This document shows, in pieces, positions 33,418 to 43,697 of a stretch of DNA of 64,000 nt (position 1 is its first letter; each line of letters begins with the position of its first letter). The notes under the pieces are model-generated. The model saw nothing but the letters and a program-made list of their open reading frames with translations. It had not been told where the DNA came from and did not search any database. The DNA comes from Branchinecta lynchi (taxonomy: Eukaryota; Arthropoda; Branchiopoda; Anostraca; Branchinectidae). Made by a program: the position numbers and the translations under genes. The stretch is taken from assembly GCA_023053575.1 (NCBI GenBank), contig JAKZAP010000021.1:1185501-1249500 (forward strand), read 5' to 3'.

Positions 33418-33710
33418 ACTTAGCCTGAAGGCAGATTGTTTACCGGTAGGATTAAGAAGGAAATATTTGGGTAAGGTTAGAGTGCTCCGTGGTCCTTACT
33501 TCTGTCCGATGTGAGGTAAAATGAATGAATGTATTTTCCATTTAATGGGTGAGTGTCAGGAGTTAAAAGACCTGAGGAAGGAAATATTTGGGGAAATGAT
33601 TGGAAAAGGTTTCAACAAATTTTGAAAAGTAGAAGTTTTAGAGATGCTAGAAATTTGGGAAGATTCCTAAAGGTAGCCATGATTCACAGGAAAAGTTTTT
33701 TGTAAATAGC
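33418..33710 (+). pseudogene. LINE C-terminal fragment with zinc-knuckle
   Basis: Translates, with interruptions, to GLRRKYLGKVRVLRGPYFC then CPMCGKMNECIFHLMGECQ and a leucine/lysine-rich tail, resembling the Cys-His knuckle at the end of Tx1/L1-like LINE polymerases and the block at 10741-10795. Stop codons and frame changes show it is dead. Confidence 0.6.
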
Positions 33711-33799
33711 TGTTTGAGGTAATGGTTCATTTTGGTGTTGTTTTATTGTTTCCATGGCCCTTTGTGCTTTTACGGAAAATAGGTCGTAAATCTTATCTT

Positions 33800-33998
33800 A
33801 TGGTAGTTGTACGAAAAAGTTGACATGATACATGCTTCTGACTGGGTTAATCTTAAGTAGTAGTATCCGGTAGCATCCAATCTTGCTGCAGTAGCATCCA
33901 GTTTACTAGTAGTAGCATGCAGTGGCAACTGTCACTACTGCATGCTACTTTTACGTACAACTCCATACGACTAATTCTCAAAAAGTTTTCATCTGGTG
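33800..33998. mobile_element. MITE-C remnant
   Basis: Shows GTTGTACGAAAAAGTTG, ACTACTGCATGCTACTTTT and ends AAAAAGTTTTCATCTGGTG, a decayed form of the MITE-C end AAATTTTTCATCGGG. Confidence 0.55.
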
Positions 33999-34076
33999 AG
34001 CGGAGGGGGACGGATTGAATGGATAGGTACTGAGGTTCAATGTAATGGTTTAGTCCAATTCCAGATGTCAGTGTTT

Positions 34077-34690
34077 ATCAATCAATCAATCAATTTTATT
34101 TTCAACCCTAATAGCACTAAGCTAAAACGGGAGGGAATCGGAAAAATAAACACTCACTAACAATACAAATAAAACACAGACTAGCAAACAATAAATAAGA
34201 AACGAACATAAATCATGAACAGTTATAATATTTAGTGAAATGCGGAAGGAATGAATTTAGGTATCCTTCTGAAGATTTCGTAGGTGGGGGAACAAGCTTG
34301 GGTTTCGGGTCGTCCTTGCTTCGCGTGTTAGGTCCAGGAGAGGACGAAGTCCGGATGGACGGTCATGTGGTGTTGAGAATTCAAAATTTGGTGGCCAAAA
34401 CGCATGAAAAGATTAATGTCTTCTTTCAGACAGTGTTCCGATATCGAGGATTTGAATTCTTTCGTTGTAAGATATGTAATTGTGACCAAGTATTATTATG
34501 TAGGCTCTCTTCGGCAGTCGTTCGATTTCGGCTTCCTGAGCTTTACTTAGCCCAGGATGCCAAATTTGGCAGCCGTACTCTGAAATGGGCCTGACATAAT
34601 TTTGATAAACCGTCACTAGTTCATAGCATGGAACCCCAAACCACTTCAGATACGAAAATGAACGAAGAGTAGCACAGCTATTTTTCACTA
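34077..34690 (-). pseudogene. LINE 3' fragment (CR1/Jockey-like), minus strand
   Basis: The minus frame 34688-34413 reads YQNYVRPISEYGCQIWHPGL then SKAQEAEIERLPKRA, the region after the reverse transcriptase in CR1/Jockey-group LINEs (VRP.LEYG..VW.P.L...IE..QKRA). The 3' end toward 34077 has a TTGA-type tail (ATCAATCAATCAATCAATTT in + orientation). A homologous tail occurs at 48206-48350. Confidence 0.75.
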
Positions 34691-34769
34691 TTTTTGTTTG
34701 GTGCAGTGACTCTACTTGCGAATGAACGTTATTGCAAACTATTTTGCCAATATTTTTGTTTGTTCTTGA

Positions 34770-34980
34770 ATGAATGGAACTTTATCAAAAAGGAACTTAC
34801 AGACCGAAAACGCCGGAATTTAGTCGTCATCTTCAGTTTGTTGTCCCACCAAAGAAGGCATACTTCAAGAGGGGCGTTTTCAATAAAACATGTAGGAGTA
34901 GCGACATGGAATGAAATACCTCTGTGTAGTAGGAATGCAACAACCCTTCAGTCTTTTAAGACACAACTAATAGAGTAATT
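34770..34980 (+). pseudogene. LINE polymerase C-terminus, + strand
   Basis: Reads GAFSIKHVGVATWNEIPLCS then RNATTLQSFKTQLIE and stop. The WN.IPL..R...TL.SFK..L pattern is typical of the last residues of CR1/Jockey-type LINE polymerases. It lies tail-to-head next to the minus fragment at 34077-34690, so two LINE pieces of opposite sense meet here. Confidence 0.7.
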
Positions 34981-35018
34981 TTCAAGTGAAAGTACTTGAG
35001 AGTTGGTATTTGTAAATG

Positions 35019-35328
35019 TACCCGGTAAGAAATTTATCTCAGAATAGTAGTATAAAGTTGTACGAAAAAGTAGCATGGAGTGGCCTACTAACTGATGCTA
35101 CTACATGCTTCTACTTCAAGACTACCGTGTTACTGCATTCTACTGCATGCTACTATTAACAAGACTGGATGCTCCTAGAGCAAGACAGGATGCTACTGGA
35201 TACTACTACTTAAGATTGGCCCAGTCTGAGGCATATTAGATGATGGTACCCTTTACTATTACATATCGCTACATGCAGTTTTTCGTACAACTATCATACA
35301 ACTACGCAGGCTACAAATTTGTCATCGG
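35019..35328. mobile_element. MITE-C copy 2
   Basis: Ends CCCGGTAAGAAATTTATCTC and AAATTTGTCATCGGG; the inside has GTACGAAAAAGTAGCATG and ACTACATGCTTCTACTTCAA in common with 37503-37792 and 46177-46459. Confidence 0.7.
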
Positions 35329-36842
35329 GTATTTAAACAATAATTTTTCTTTTTATGTTTCTAAAAACGAGTATTATTAAATGAAGTCATTATCTGTATC
35401 ATTTTTTGTGTTACTAAATAATCTGAATCTGAAAATCAACATAAGAAGACACTTTGCCTAAATATGTAGAGTAGAGTAGAGTAGCTAGAACGGGCGCTCG
35501 CAGAGCGCCCAACCACACAAATCTTGCTAAAACGGGGCGCTCGCATGGTGCCCGACCACAAAAGTTCAGCTCAACTGGGCGCTCACTCAGAAAAGTTAAA
35601 TGGGGGGCTGGCAGTACGCCCGAAAAGTCAGGAAGACTATAGTTACTAACGGCGTCGGCTGTTCTGGGTTCTCGAGCTTTTGAATTGCATTCTCAGTCGC
35701 ATGTTTTGAGAGACAGGCTATTTCTATTCGTTCAGATACGAAGAGGTTTTTTAATCATATTTTGTCTTCAGCATGCAGTTTTGACCCAAGTTTTTACACG
35801 ATCGGTTGTGTCCTAATATCTCTCGATTCAAGTAAAAATCAGGCTGATTTTGCCTGTGGCGTACATTTCGAATAATTTGTTAGTTTCATGCAAAGATCCT
35901 TTGTATTTTAGTAGAGAAGTATTTAATGATAAGACTGTTTCTTCAGTCCGACGTTTAAAAACAAAATCGGCTTCATGAGCGATGAGAGAAGATTTATTGA
36001 CGGGTCTGATTATTGCAAAATGTCATTTGATTTTTATGTTGTGTTTTAAATCAAAATTAAGAACAACTATATTTAATTTTTTTCTGGATGATCAGTACTT
36101 CTTTTTTGGAAAGGCTCGAACTGAAGCACATATCCAACTTCCAGCTAAATGTCCCACATTTTTCTGGATTCGTCGTGAACAAAGACAGATGGGCAGATTC
36201 TGCTAAGGGGCAGTTAACTTCATTTGGGATCCGAAAAGGCGTTCTGATCATACAGGATTCCACAGAATTTGCCTACGGCGTCTTTTTTAGTAGGCTCTGT
36301 TTACTAGAAAGTCCGTCATTCCATTAGGATTTTAGGCTTGAAATTTCGGGGCTTGGGCAGCATTAAAAGCTATATGGTTTTGTTGCGGGGAAGTAGCGTT
36401 TTGCCGAAAAAAATCATGGCCTACTTGAAAAATATCGCATGCGGCGCTCATTTTCATTCTGCCTGATATACAGTTTTGCTGGTATAGTGCTGTGTTTCTT
36501 GGCTATTGTTTCTAACTGGTATGACTCTTGGGCCTACGTAGCCATGCCCAAGCCCTTCGAACCGCTTCTGAGTTCGGAGACGTAACTAGGCTTCTAATCT
36601 TCGGTCTTCAACGCTTGCAGTTATTACGAGTTGTATTATCACATTTGAGAAGGAAAGCTGAAACGGGCGGCAGGGCCACTGAACACAACCAAACAATATA
36701 AATGCAAATTGAATAAAACGAATTCCTTTTTAGTCGTGAGAATTAAAAAAGTGTTCAAAAATTGAACGAGGCATTTCCTGAATCTTTCGTGAGTGCTTTG
36801 CTGTATCTTTATATGTCTTTGCTATAGTTTTTGTTTTTACAG
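35329..36842. other. Intron DNA with GGGCGCTCGC repeats
   Basis: At 35487-35620 CGGGCGCTCGCAGAGCGCCC, GGGGCGCTCGCATGGTGCCC, TGGGCGCTCAC and a fourth degenerate unit recur at about 40-50 bp spacing. The rest to the exon e acceptor is unassigned. Confidence 0.45.
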
Positions 36843-37050
36843 GTTACGGATGCAAATGGTGGTCGGGTAACAATTATCAGAGACTACACGGATGCTGTCA
36901 CCGGGGTAGAAACCCATGGAGGTGCGAAAATGGACATAACGATCTCCAGACAAGGAGTCCTCTCCGCACTAAATGAAACGCGTTACGGTGGCAGCTATGC
37001 CTTTGACTACAGAGTAGATGGGTTTATCAGTGCCAGAGAAGATCCCACAG
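36843..37050 (+). CDS. Ten: Teneurin exon e: YD shell
   Basis: Acceptor TTTTTGTTTTTACAG, donor CCCACAG|GTAAAT; enters phase 0 and leaves one base; 69 residues. VTDANGGRVTIIRDYTDAV corresponds to the teneurin segment VTDSNGN.L.IRRD, the first strands of the YD shell, followed by the repeat FDYRVDGFISAREDPTG. The reading joins exon d in frame. Confidence 0.92.
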
Positions 37051-37072
37051 GTAAATTGAATTTAGTACAATT

Positions 37073-37325
37073 GTACCGTGTTCTTCAAAACTGTGCTAAC
37101 TACATTTTCATAATTTTTGGGCCCAGTTTTGTGTATGCCCTCTGCACGAAGAAAGTAGAAACTCAGAAAGTTAATACTAATCCACCTGTTAGATGGTGCT
37201 CATGTCGTCATCTAACACTTAACAAAGTTTAAAAGAATACCAAATCAGCTATGTTCTTTCCAATGGTATAGTTAACTCAGCTTTAAAAAAAAATTCAGTT
37301 AGCACAGTTTTGAAGAACACGGTAC
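37073..37325. mobile_element. MITE-M with perfect 29-bp inverted ends
   Basis: The left end GTACCGTGTTCTTCAAAACT + GTGCTAACT (37073-37101) is exactly inverse to 37297-37325. The element of 253 bp starts 22 bp after the exon e donor. Perfect ends imply recent insertion or a selected hairpin. No target duplication is obvious. Confidence 0.8.
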
Positions 37326-37502
37326 CAGCTTGATCAGGGATTTGTGGATTTACTGCGGCTGAGCTATAGAATTCCCCGAGGCTTTCCCTTGTATCTTTTG
37401 TCCTTTTTCCTGACTGGTCCTGGGTCTAGTGGGCACCTACGGTGTCAGAATGTCTTCAGCCCACACCCCAGGAGTCTTGTCTTCATTAAACCTCGCCTCC
37501 AC
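37326..37502. other. Intron spacer
   Basis: No element or exon recognised. Confidence 0.4.
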
Positions 37503-37792
37503 TCGATGAAAAATTACCTCAAAATAGTACTATGAAGTAGTACGAAAAAGTAGTATACAGTACTAACTGATGCTACTACATGCTTCTACTTCAAGGCTAC
37601 CGTGTTACTGCATGCTATTACGTGCTACTATTAGCAAGACTGGATGCCCAGGATGCTGCTAGATACTACTACTTAAGATTGGACCAGTCTGAGGCACATT
37701 AAATGATAGTATTCTTTAACTATTATATAGTATTACATGCAACTTTTTCGTACTACTACCTTACTACTACGCAGGCTACAAATTTTTCATCG
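37503..37792. mobile_element. MITE-C copy 3
   Basis: Runs from CGATGAAAAATTACCTC to AAATTTTTCATCGGG. Shares the whole interior with 46177-46459. CACTCG appears on both flanks (37498 and 37793), a possible target duplication with the left end worn. Confidence 0.7.
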
Positions 37793-38452
37793 GGCACTCG
37801 TCCATCCTCTCAACAAAATCCAGTGATTTTAATCTGATGCTACAAAAAAACATGTCTTAACAATCTACAAAAAAAAATAACGATACCCCGAAAAATCAAC
37901 TTAATCCTTCTGGTTTATACATTTTACCCCTACAATCCGATATAGTTGAAGCCACGGAATGCACATACTGTTATTTGAAGCCAGTAGATTTTCCGAAATT
38001 TTTTCGGCTGTTTTAAAAAATCATGGATAACAGGGCCCAGCCAGCACATGACACTACATTTTTTTTCTGGACGATGGATGAAAAATTGTATATTGTATTT
38101 GTTGTGTTTTAGTTATTCTTTTATTTTATTTTACACAGACTGATTCTCAAATGGCGGGTCAGAAATAAATTACGTACTTACTTACTGTTTCTAAGAGAAG
38201 TACGAAGTACATGAAAGAGTGCATGATATTTTAACCTTAAAATCATTCCAATTTGTATACAAGTCCTTGCGTCTGGTTTACGAGTCCGTAGGCTAGTGAT
38301 TAGCAGTTTTGGGTAGTACTTGCTCTCTGTTCAGCAGTAGCCCTACATTGAATCACAAAAAAGCTTTCGCCTCCATATCTCATAGGGGAACTGGAAAAAA
38401 TCATACTGAGCAGAGATGACAATCTTACCTACTATAAATACTCCTTCTGCCC
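37793..38452. other. Intron DNA with LINE 3' end near 38090-38188
   Basis: CTGATTCTCAAATGGCGGGT followed by CAGAAATAAATTACGTACTT and TTAC repeats marks a + strand LINE 3' end. The rest is unassigned. Confidence 0.5.
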
Positions 38453-39159
38453 CAGAGCAAAATAACACTAAAGAGTAGCGCAAATACCAGAGTAAAATAG
38501 CACTATGTAGTAGCGTCAAAACCTATACTTTCCATGCTTCGCAAACGGGTCATACTTATAGCACCACCCACTACGTTTGTGGCATTTAAAGCGAGACAAA
38601 CTTGTGGATTTATAAATTTCTGGTAAAGCTAAGATGCGGTCTTCACACACCGAGGAAACAGAGGAGGTTGTATGCATTGTTGCATTGTTCAGAATACGAA
38701 GTTATTCGAGCCAGCGCTGGTGCATGACCGATTGAGTTTCAGTAGGGACGTTCGCTATCGCTAGAAGTGCTAGTATTCCTGCTATTCAAGTGTGTGTCAG
38801 TTTTTTCAAGTCTTGGCGCTACTGCCTGATGTTATTTTGCTCTGTCAAATACCTATGCTTTCCATGCTTTGCAAATAGATCATACTAACAGCGCCGCCCA
38901 CTACAGTGAGACAAACTTTCGGGTTCAGAAATTTCTAGTAAAGCAAAGGTGCGGTCAGCACAAAGCGAGGAAACAATGGAGGCTATATTATTTGTTTGCT
39001 ATGTTCAGAATATGAAGTTATCGGAGCCAGCGCTGGTGAAAGACTGATTGAGTTTCAGTAGTGACGTTCCATATCGCTAGTGGTGCTAGTGTCCATGCTA
39101 TTCGAGTGTGTGTCAATTTGTCAAGTCGTGGCGCTACTTCCTAGTGTTGTTTTGATCTG
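38453..39159. mobile_element. hAT-3 outer copy, interrupted by itself
   Basis: Starts CAGAGCAAAATAACACTA and ends with the slightly worn TGTTTTGATCTG. Flanks TTCTGCCC (38445-38452) and TTCAGCCC (39160-39167) match at 7 of 8. The inner copy at 38488-38844 splits it just 35 bp from its left end. Removing the inner copy gives an element of about 340 bp, like the one at 61946-62301. Confidence 0.85.
38488..38844. mobile_element. hAT-3 inner copy
   Basis: Starts CAGAGTAAAATAGCACTA, ends GTTATTTTGCTCTG. Its target duplication lies inside the outer copy: GCAAATAC (38480-38487) and TCAAATAC (38845-38852), 7 of 8 equal. 357 bp, non-coding. Confidence 0.88.
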
Positions 39160-39399
39160 TTCAGCCCATAGTCACCTTGAATCACGTACAAAGTATGAGA
39201 CAAACACACACAAGTCACCTCGGATATTCTTCAGCGGTATTGCATTTGTTTTTTTTCTTTTACGTCCTGAAAAGAACCTTGCCAAGACTGGCCAAAACCT
39301 GGTCAAAACGGGTACTCGGAGAACAAACTTTCGGTGAAAAAAACCTGCTTTATAACGTGTTATTATTCTTCATTTTATAGTGTGATATTTTGTCTTCAG

Positions 39400-39699
39400 G
39401 AAACGCCTACTTCTTCGAGTATGACGACCTCGGACGCTTTTCGAAGTTTGTCTCATCTACCGGTGAAACGCATAAGCTTCTCTACAAACTCGACGGCGCC
39501 AGCCACGAAGTTTCTCAGATACGAGATGGCGACGCTGTCAACACTGTACAAGTTGTCGGAAACACTTCGAAAAATCGCCGCCAGGGCACCGAAAGCTGGA
39601 CAGACGTCACCGGAAGTCAGTATCTGAGCGTGGCGGGAAGCAGGGAGGTCTTTGACGGATCTCTCCAAACCATTCTGACGAATCCTGTTCGCTTTAAAG
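39400..39699 (+). CDS. Ten: Teneurin exon f: YD shell
   Basis: Acceptor TATTTTGTCTTCAG, donor CTTTAAAG|GTACCT (weaker than the others). It completes a split glycine codon and leaves one base; about 100 residues. NAYFFEYDDLGRFSKFVSST is a clear YD repeat, like teneurin T.FDYDSEGRLTNVTFPTG, followed by GETHKLLYKLDG. Later YLSVAGSREVFDGSLQTIL resembles the teneurin segment where short beta strands line the shell. Its frame is open from end to end. Confidence 0.92.
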
Positions 39700-39928
39700 G
39701 TACCTAGTGTTGTTTTTCTGTTGCTTAAAGCACCCGTTTTGGGATCCCAAAACGTCAGTGGAGGGGTACCTATGACATCGCAAAAGTTGTTCGTCTGTCC
39801 ATCCGTCTCTGAGCACAATAACTCTCGAAGGGAATTAGATGGGTTGATGAGACTTGGTGTGAGGATTCTTTGGGTCAAGGGTAAGGTCGAGTTCGTAGAT
39901 GGGCTCTGTAGTCCTACATGTAGGGGTG

Positions 39929-40161
39929 TGGAAAAATATTCTTAGCCTGACGAGGACCCTTACCAAGAAGGGCCGAAATATAGCTGATGAAGAATCCTTC
40001 TACACTGCTTCCTGGCCGACGATTGAAATTAAGTGTCTTTATGTGTATGTTTATGTGTTTTATTTAATTTCTTCATTTACTCCGCTTTCTGAAAACGGCG
40101 GGTTATAAATAAATTACTTACTTACTTATAGCTGACGTATCCGTTGTAAACATTGTTTGAA
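39929..40161 (+). mobile_element. R1 element inside W copy 2
   Basis: Bounded by TAGGGGTG on both sides (39921-39928 and 40162-40169), a direct target duplication. The R1 sequence reads SLTRTLTKKGRNIADEES, then after an interruption GCTGACGTATCCGTTGTAAA. No TTAC tail of its own remains. Confidence 0.8.
39997..40127 (+). mobile_element. LINE 3' end inside R1
   Basis: CTTCCTGGCCGACGATTGAA ... TACTCCGCTTTCTGAAAACG, GCGGGTTATAAATAAATTAC and TTAC repeats: the + oriented counterpart of 26095-26235. It breaks R1 between GAAGAATC and ATAGCTGACG, which are contiguous at 25455-25480. Confidence 0.8.
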
Positions 40162-41147
40162 TAGGGGTGGGGTTTCCGATTAAGGGGCAAACAAAATATT
40201 TATAAACAGCTAATGTGATAGTAGATTATGGAGTAAAAAGACATGCTGAACACGATGAAGTAAACCATTTTTCTCTCCGGACAAGTAGTTCGTCCAGAAT
40301 CCGGCGAAAACGGAAAGTTTCTTAAAAGCAAAAGTTTTCTTTGAAGTTGATTAGATGTTCGATTTAGGGAAAAGAAGACATGCTGAACACGAAAAACATT
40401 TTCTACCCGGACAACTAGTTCGTCCGGAATCCGGAAAAAACGGAAAATTTCTTAAAAGCAAAAGTTTTATTTTAATTTGATTAGATTTAGGGGTAAGAAG
40501 AGACAATCGTTTTTTATCCGGACATGTAGTTTGTCCTGAATCCGGCTGAAACCGGAGAATTTGTTTTAAGTTAAAGTTTTATTTGAAGCTGGTTAGATGT
40601 CCTTTATAGGGATTAGGAGATACGCTGAATTCGTGTCTGAGTTTTCTTTTTTGCTGGACAAGTAGTTCGCTCGGAATTCGTCCGAAACTGGAAATTTTGA
40701 AAAAGTAAAGCAGGAAGTATCTATCGATCAGTATCTTCAAAATACAAATGTCTTATAGAGGTATATCTAAACATGATTGTCTCAGATAACTAGCTATTTG
40801 CTAAATTAATGTTTCCAAATTCCTATAGTAAAAATATTCAACGATTCTGGCTAAGACTGGATCCGGCGAAGACAAGACCCGGTTGTCTGGATCAAATATT
40901 ACATTTTTGGATCCCATCGAAACCTTTGGTCTTGTTTCTTTTTAGTTTTACTAGGGAGGCTTCACCTTCCAGATTCCCAGAGAGTCTTTCATACAGTCAA
41001 GTTTAGTTCTCTAAATGAACTTGTTTCTGTTTTTATGTGAAGTAAGAGGTGTGAAATCCTTTATCTGCATTACATTTTTTTTAAGACAATGTCAACTCTT
41101 CCGGATACCAGTGAAAATGATGATAGCTACTTTCATTATGTTAAAAC

Positions 41148-41556
41148 CAGAGATGGGCGAATTCGAATCCAGAATTCGAATCTTCTGGGACTCGGATTCC
41201 AAACCCTCAATCTTTCGAATCCGCTCGAATTTCTATTCTACATCCTTCCAGGTTCCGTTTTCCCAATTTTTACACAGTGGGCTTCGACAATCAATTTGTT
41301 TGGTGTCCACCACAGAACATGTTAAGTAATCTATCACATCATCTGATTACCTGAAATACCAGTGCTTTTGTCACCTCTGATTTTCAAACTATAACCTATG
41401 TATGTACATGATTTGATTTGTGTTAAGGTCGGATTCGATTCCGGATTCGAATCCTCAGCATGAAATGGTGGATTCGGATTTGGCATCGGATTCGTACCTA
41501 GCCCTGGATTCAGATTCGGATTCGAATCCTTTCATGGTCGGATTCGCTCATCTCTG
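41148..41556 (+). mobile_element. hAT-2 copy 2
   Basis: CAGAGATGGGCGAATTCGAA to GGTCGGATTCGCTCATCTCTG (last 17 bases shown by position). Flanks GTTAAAAC (41140-41147) and GTCAAAAC (41557-41564) match at 7 of 8. 409 bp, non-coding; interior inverse to that of copy 1. Confidence 0.9.
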
Positions 41557-41564
41557 GTCAAAAC

Positions 41565-42011
41565 TCGTAGATATCTCTGACATCTCTAATGCTGCGAATA
41601 TGCGATCAGAATTTCCTGGACCGGTTTTCTGCACTTTGATCATGAAAGTTGTTAAAAAAATCAACTTTTCAAAGTGGAAGTGATGATGGTGCCGAACAGT
41701 CTGGCAGGAATTCCATCCAGCAGGAAGCGGGCCCAGGTCGCCTGTCCAAAGCACAAATCCCTCTACCTTTTCAGTTAACCCATCCATTTGCATATTTGTT
41801 TTGTCTCATAAACGTATTGCCTCTCTGACATGATACCCTGCCAGATTCCGGAATCTTGGTGTCCAGTGCCTCAGACCAAAGAGATCCCCAGACTTCCAGA
41901 CATTTTGGTAAGGGATTCCCATTCGAGATTCACTAGGACGGAAACGAGTATCTCAAATCCTAGAAGGCTGTAACGCTGGCTGTAACGCCTGGCTCTAACG
42001 CTCTCGCAAAT
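41565..42011. other. Intron DNA with repeat shared with 12340-12480
   Basis: See the inverse at 12340-12480. Later, 41860-42010 has no recognised element. Confidence 0.4.
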
Positions 42012-42486
42012 TATACTGTCAGAAGTTTCAAACAGATAACACAAGGATGCGTGGTTTCAACAGATAACACTTAGGATCAGGGCGGTATCCAGGGGGAGTT
42101 GACCCCCCCCCCCCCCCCGAAACATACAAAAATATTTATAGGCTTTTCCCTCTGACCTATGACTTTTTTGTCCGACCCGCAGGCATCCTCCCCCCCCCCA
42201 TGTTACGCTTTAAAACGTTGTGCGTACAAGGAAAGACGAAACACCGCCGAAAAAGTATTTGCTAACTTTTTGGTTTGTCATCGTGAGATCGAGAAAGTCA
42301 ATAAAAAAGCGGGTCACAAAAAAAAAATAGATGCTTTACCGGTGGTTTTGTCGGTTCTCCATGGCAATGCCTATTTTGCATAATGTTTTAATGCATAAGG
42401 TTTAAAAAACATAACAGAACCCTAAGTGGCATATGTTGAAACCTCGCATCCTCGTGTTATCTGTTATGAAACTTCTGACACCGTAA
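42012..42486. mobile_element. MITE-D copy 2 with a foreign insert
   Basis: Ends TTATACTGTCAGAAGTTTCA and TTATGAAACTTCTGACACCG. Between about 42067 and 42400 it carries other sequence that starts CAGGGCGGTATCCAGGGGG (like the left end of the 67-bp element at 12801), has C-runs at 42104-42118 and 42190-42199, and includes AAAGCGGGTCACAAAAAAAA, like a LINE 3' end. Confidence 0.6.
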
Positions 42487-42576
42487 GAATATGAATTTGG
42501 GTTTGTGTGAGTGACTTAGGTTATCTATGTTGTTATTACTCTTTACTTCCGAGGTCCAGATGAACCTTTTGATGCA

Positions 42577-42737
42577 GTCGATACACTCACGTCGATACAC
42601 TGACCGATACACGTCGATACACTGACCGATACACGTCGATACACTGACCGATACACGTCGATACACTGACCGATACACGTCGATACACTGACCGATACAT
42701 GTCGATACACTGACCGATACACGTCGATACAATGACC
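42577..42737. repeat. 22-bp minisatellite, about 7 units
   Basis: Units GTCGATACACTGACCGATAC+AC start at 42591, 42613, 42635, 42657, 42679, 42701 and 42723, with almost no variation. Because 22 is not a multiple of three and the unit lacks stops on the minus strand, overlapping frames there all give the same VYRSVY / VSVSTCIGQ peptide; this is not a gene. Confidence 0.92.
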
Positions 42738-43697
42738 GCGGGCTACACCCGACTGACGGACATATAGGTAGCGTGCGAACGGGGAATTACTCAACCTTTC
42801 GAAGGTGTATTTGGGATTCTAATCTTTTGTTTGGTGGTTCAATTTAACTTACTATATTAATCCTTTGGGTTACAAAATATCGTCAGTATTCCAGTTCGTT
42901 TGGTTTGGCTTCACTCTAATTCCCGTCAAATTCTCCGTCTCAATCTATTCTCAATCGTATCTCAATATCATCACTATCACATGTTGTTGTTGTTTGTTGC
43001 GACAAAACCGCTCTGCAGTTCCTGCTTCACCGCTCCACAATTCCGTCGGTTTATCTGTTACACGGCGGAAACCTCAGTATCCGGGATGCTTTAAAAAAAA
43101 ATCTACGTTTCCAAGAGGAAATTCATATTTTTGTTGCGTCTTTTCTATTTACTGGAGTAGGAATAATATCGCTTGTGATAATTAAATATTAATGACCAAC
43201 TCAATGTCACATGACTTCGTCGCTCGCTTCGTCGTCTTGTGGAAGTAATGGGCACCACTTCAGCTTTATATGAAACTTTCTTCGCGTCAGCTTTCGACTA
43301 ACCTTCTCGTTCCTCCGTCCGTTAGCTGTCATAAAACCTAATGCTATTATATAGTAGAACATTTGCCCCCCCCCCCTCTTCTTGCAATCCATCCTTCCTT
43401 CGACCGTGTAATTCCCGAGCGTATGAATGCTGTAACCGTGTCAGAACTTCTCTATTCTCACGCCTCGAAATTGTTCAGAAACTAGCGAAGTATATTAGTA
43501 TGGTAAAACGTGGGAATGCAGGAGTTAAATCGGAAGCATTCTAGAGCTCCAACGTCTAGATCACCTCCATCCAATTTCCAAGTTCAAACCAGGGCCCGGT
43601 ACAACCGTAGGATTGTCGTGTGGCGCGACATGAAGGCACCCATTTGGGCGAATTGAATATATGACTGAAGGAAAACCATCTAGCTCTTAAATAGAGC
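42738..43697. other. Intron DNA, nothing recognised
   Basis: Several open frames on both strands (for example 42865-43185) without known motifs; C-run at 43367-43376. Confidence 0.35.

Larger units (their letters stand above)
39737..40936 (+). mobile_element. W-family element, copy 2, with nested insertions
   Basis: Starts GTTTTGGGATCCCAAAACGT and ends TTTTTGGATCCCATCGAAAC then CTTTGGTCTTGTT. It has the GTCCATCCGTCTCTGAGCAC block, CGATAACT-like CTCTCGAAGGG, and about four CCGGACAAGTAGTTCGTCC units from 40260 on. An R1 element at 39929-40161 is inserted in it, and a LINE 3' end (39997-40127) is inserted in that R1. Confidence 0.8.

Noticed and set aside
36531..36595. 5S rRNA-like phrase GCCTACGTAGCCATGCCC
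   Set aside because: Only a short resemblance; the internal control region and the rest of 5S rRNA are absent.
42457..42794. Repetitive cysteine-containing peptide or CRISPR-like array
   Set aside because: Direct 22-bp repeats without unique spacers; it is a simple minisatellite and the genome is animal.
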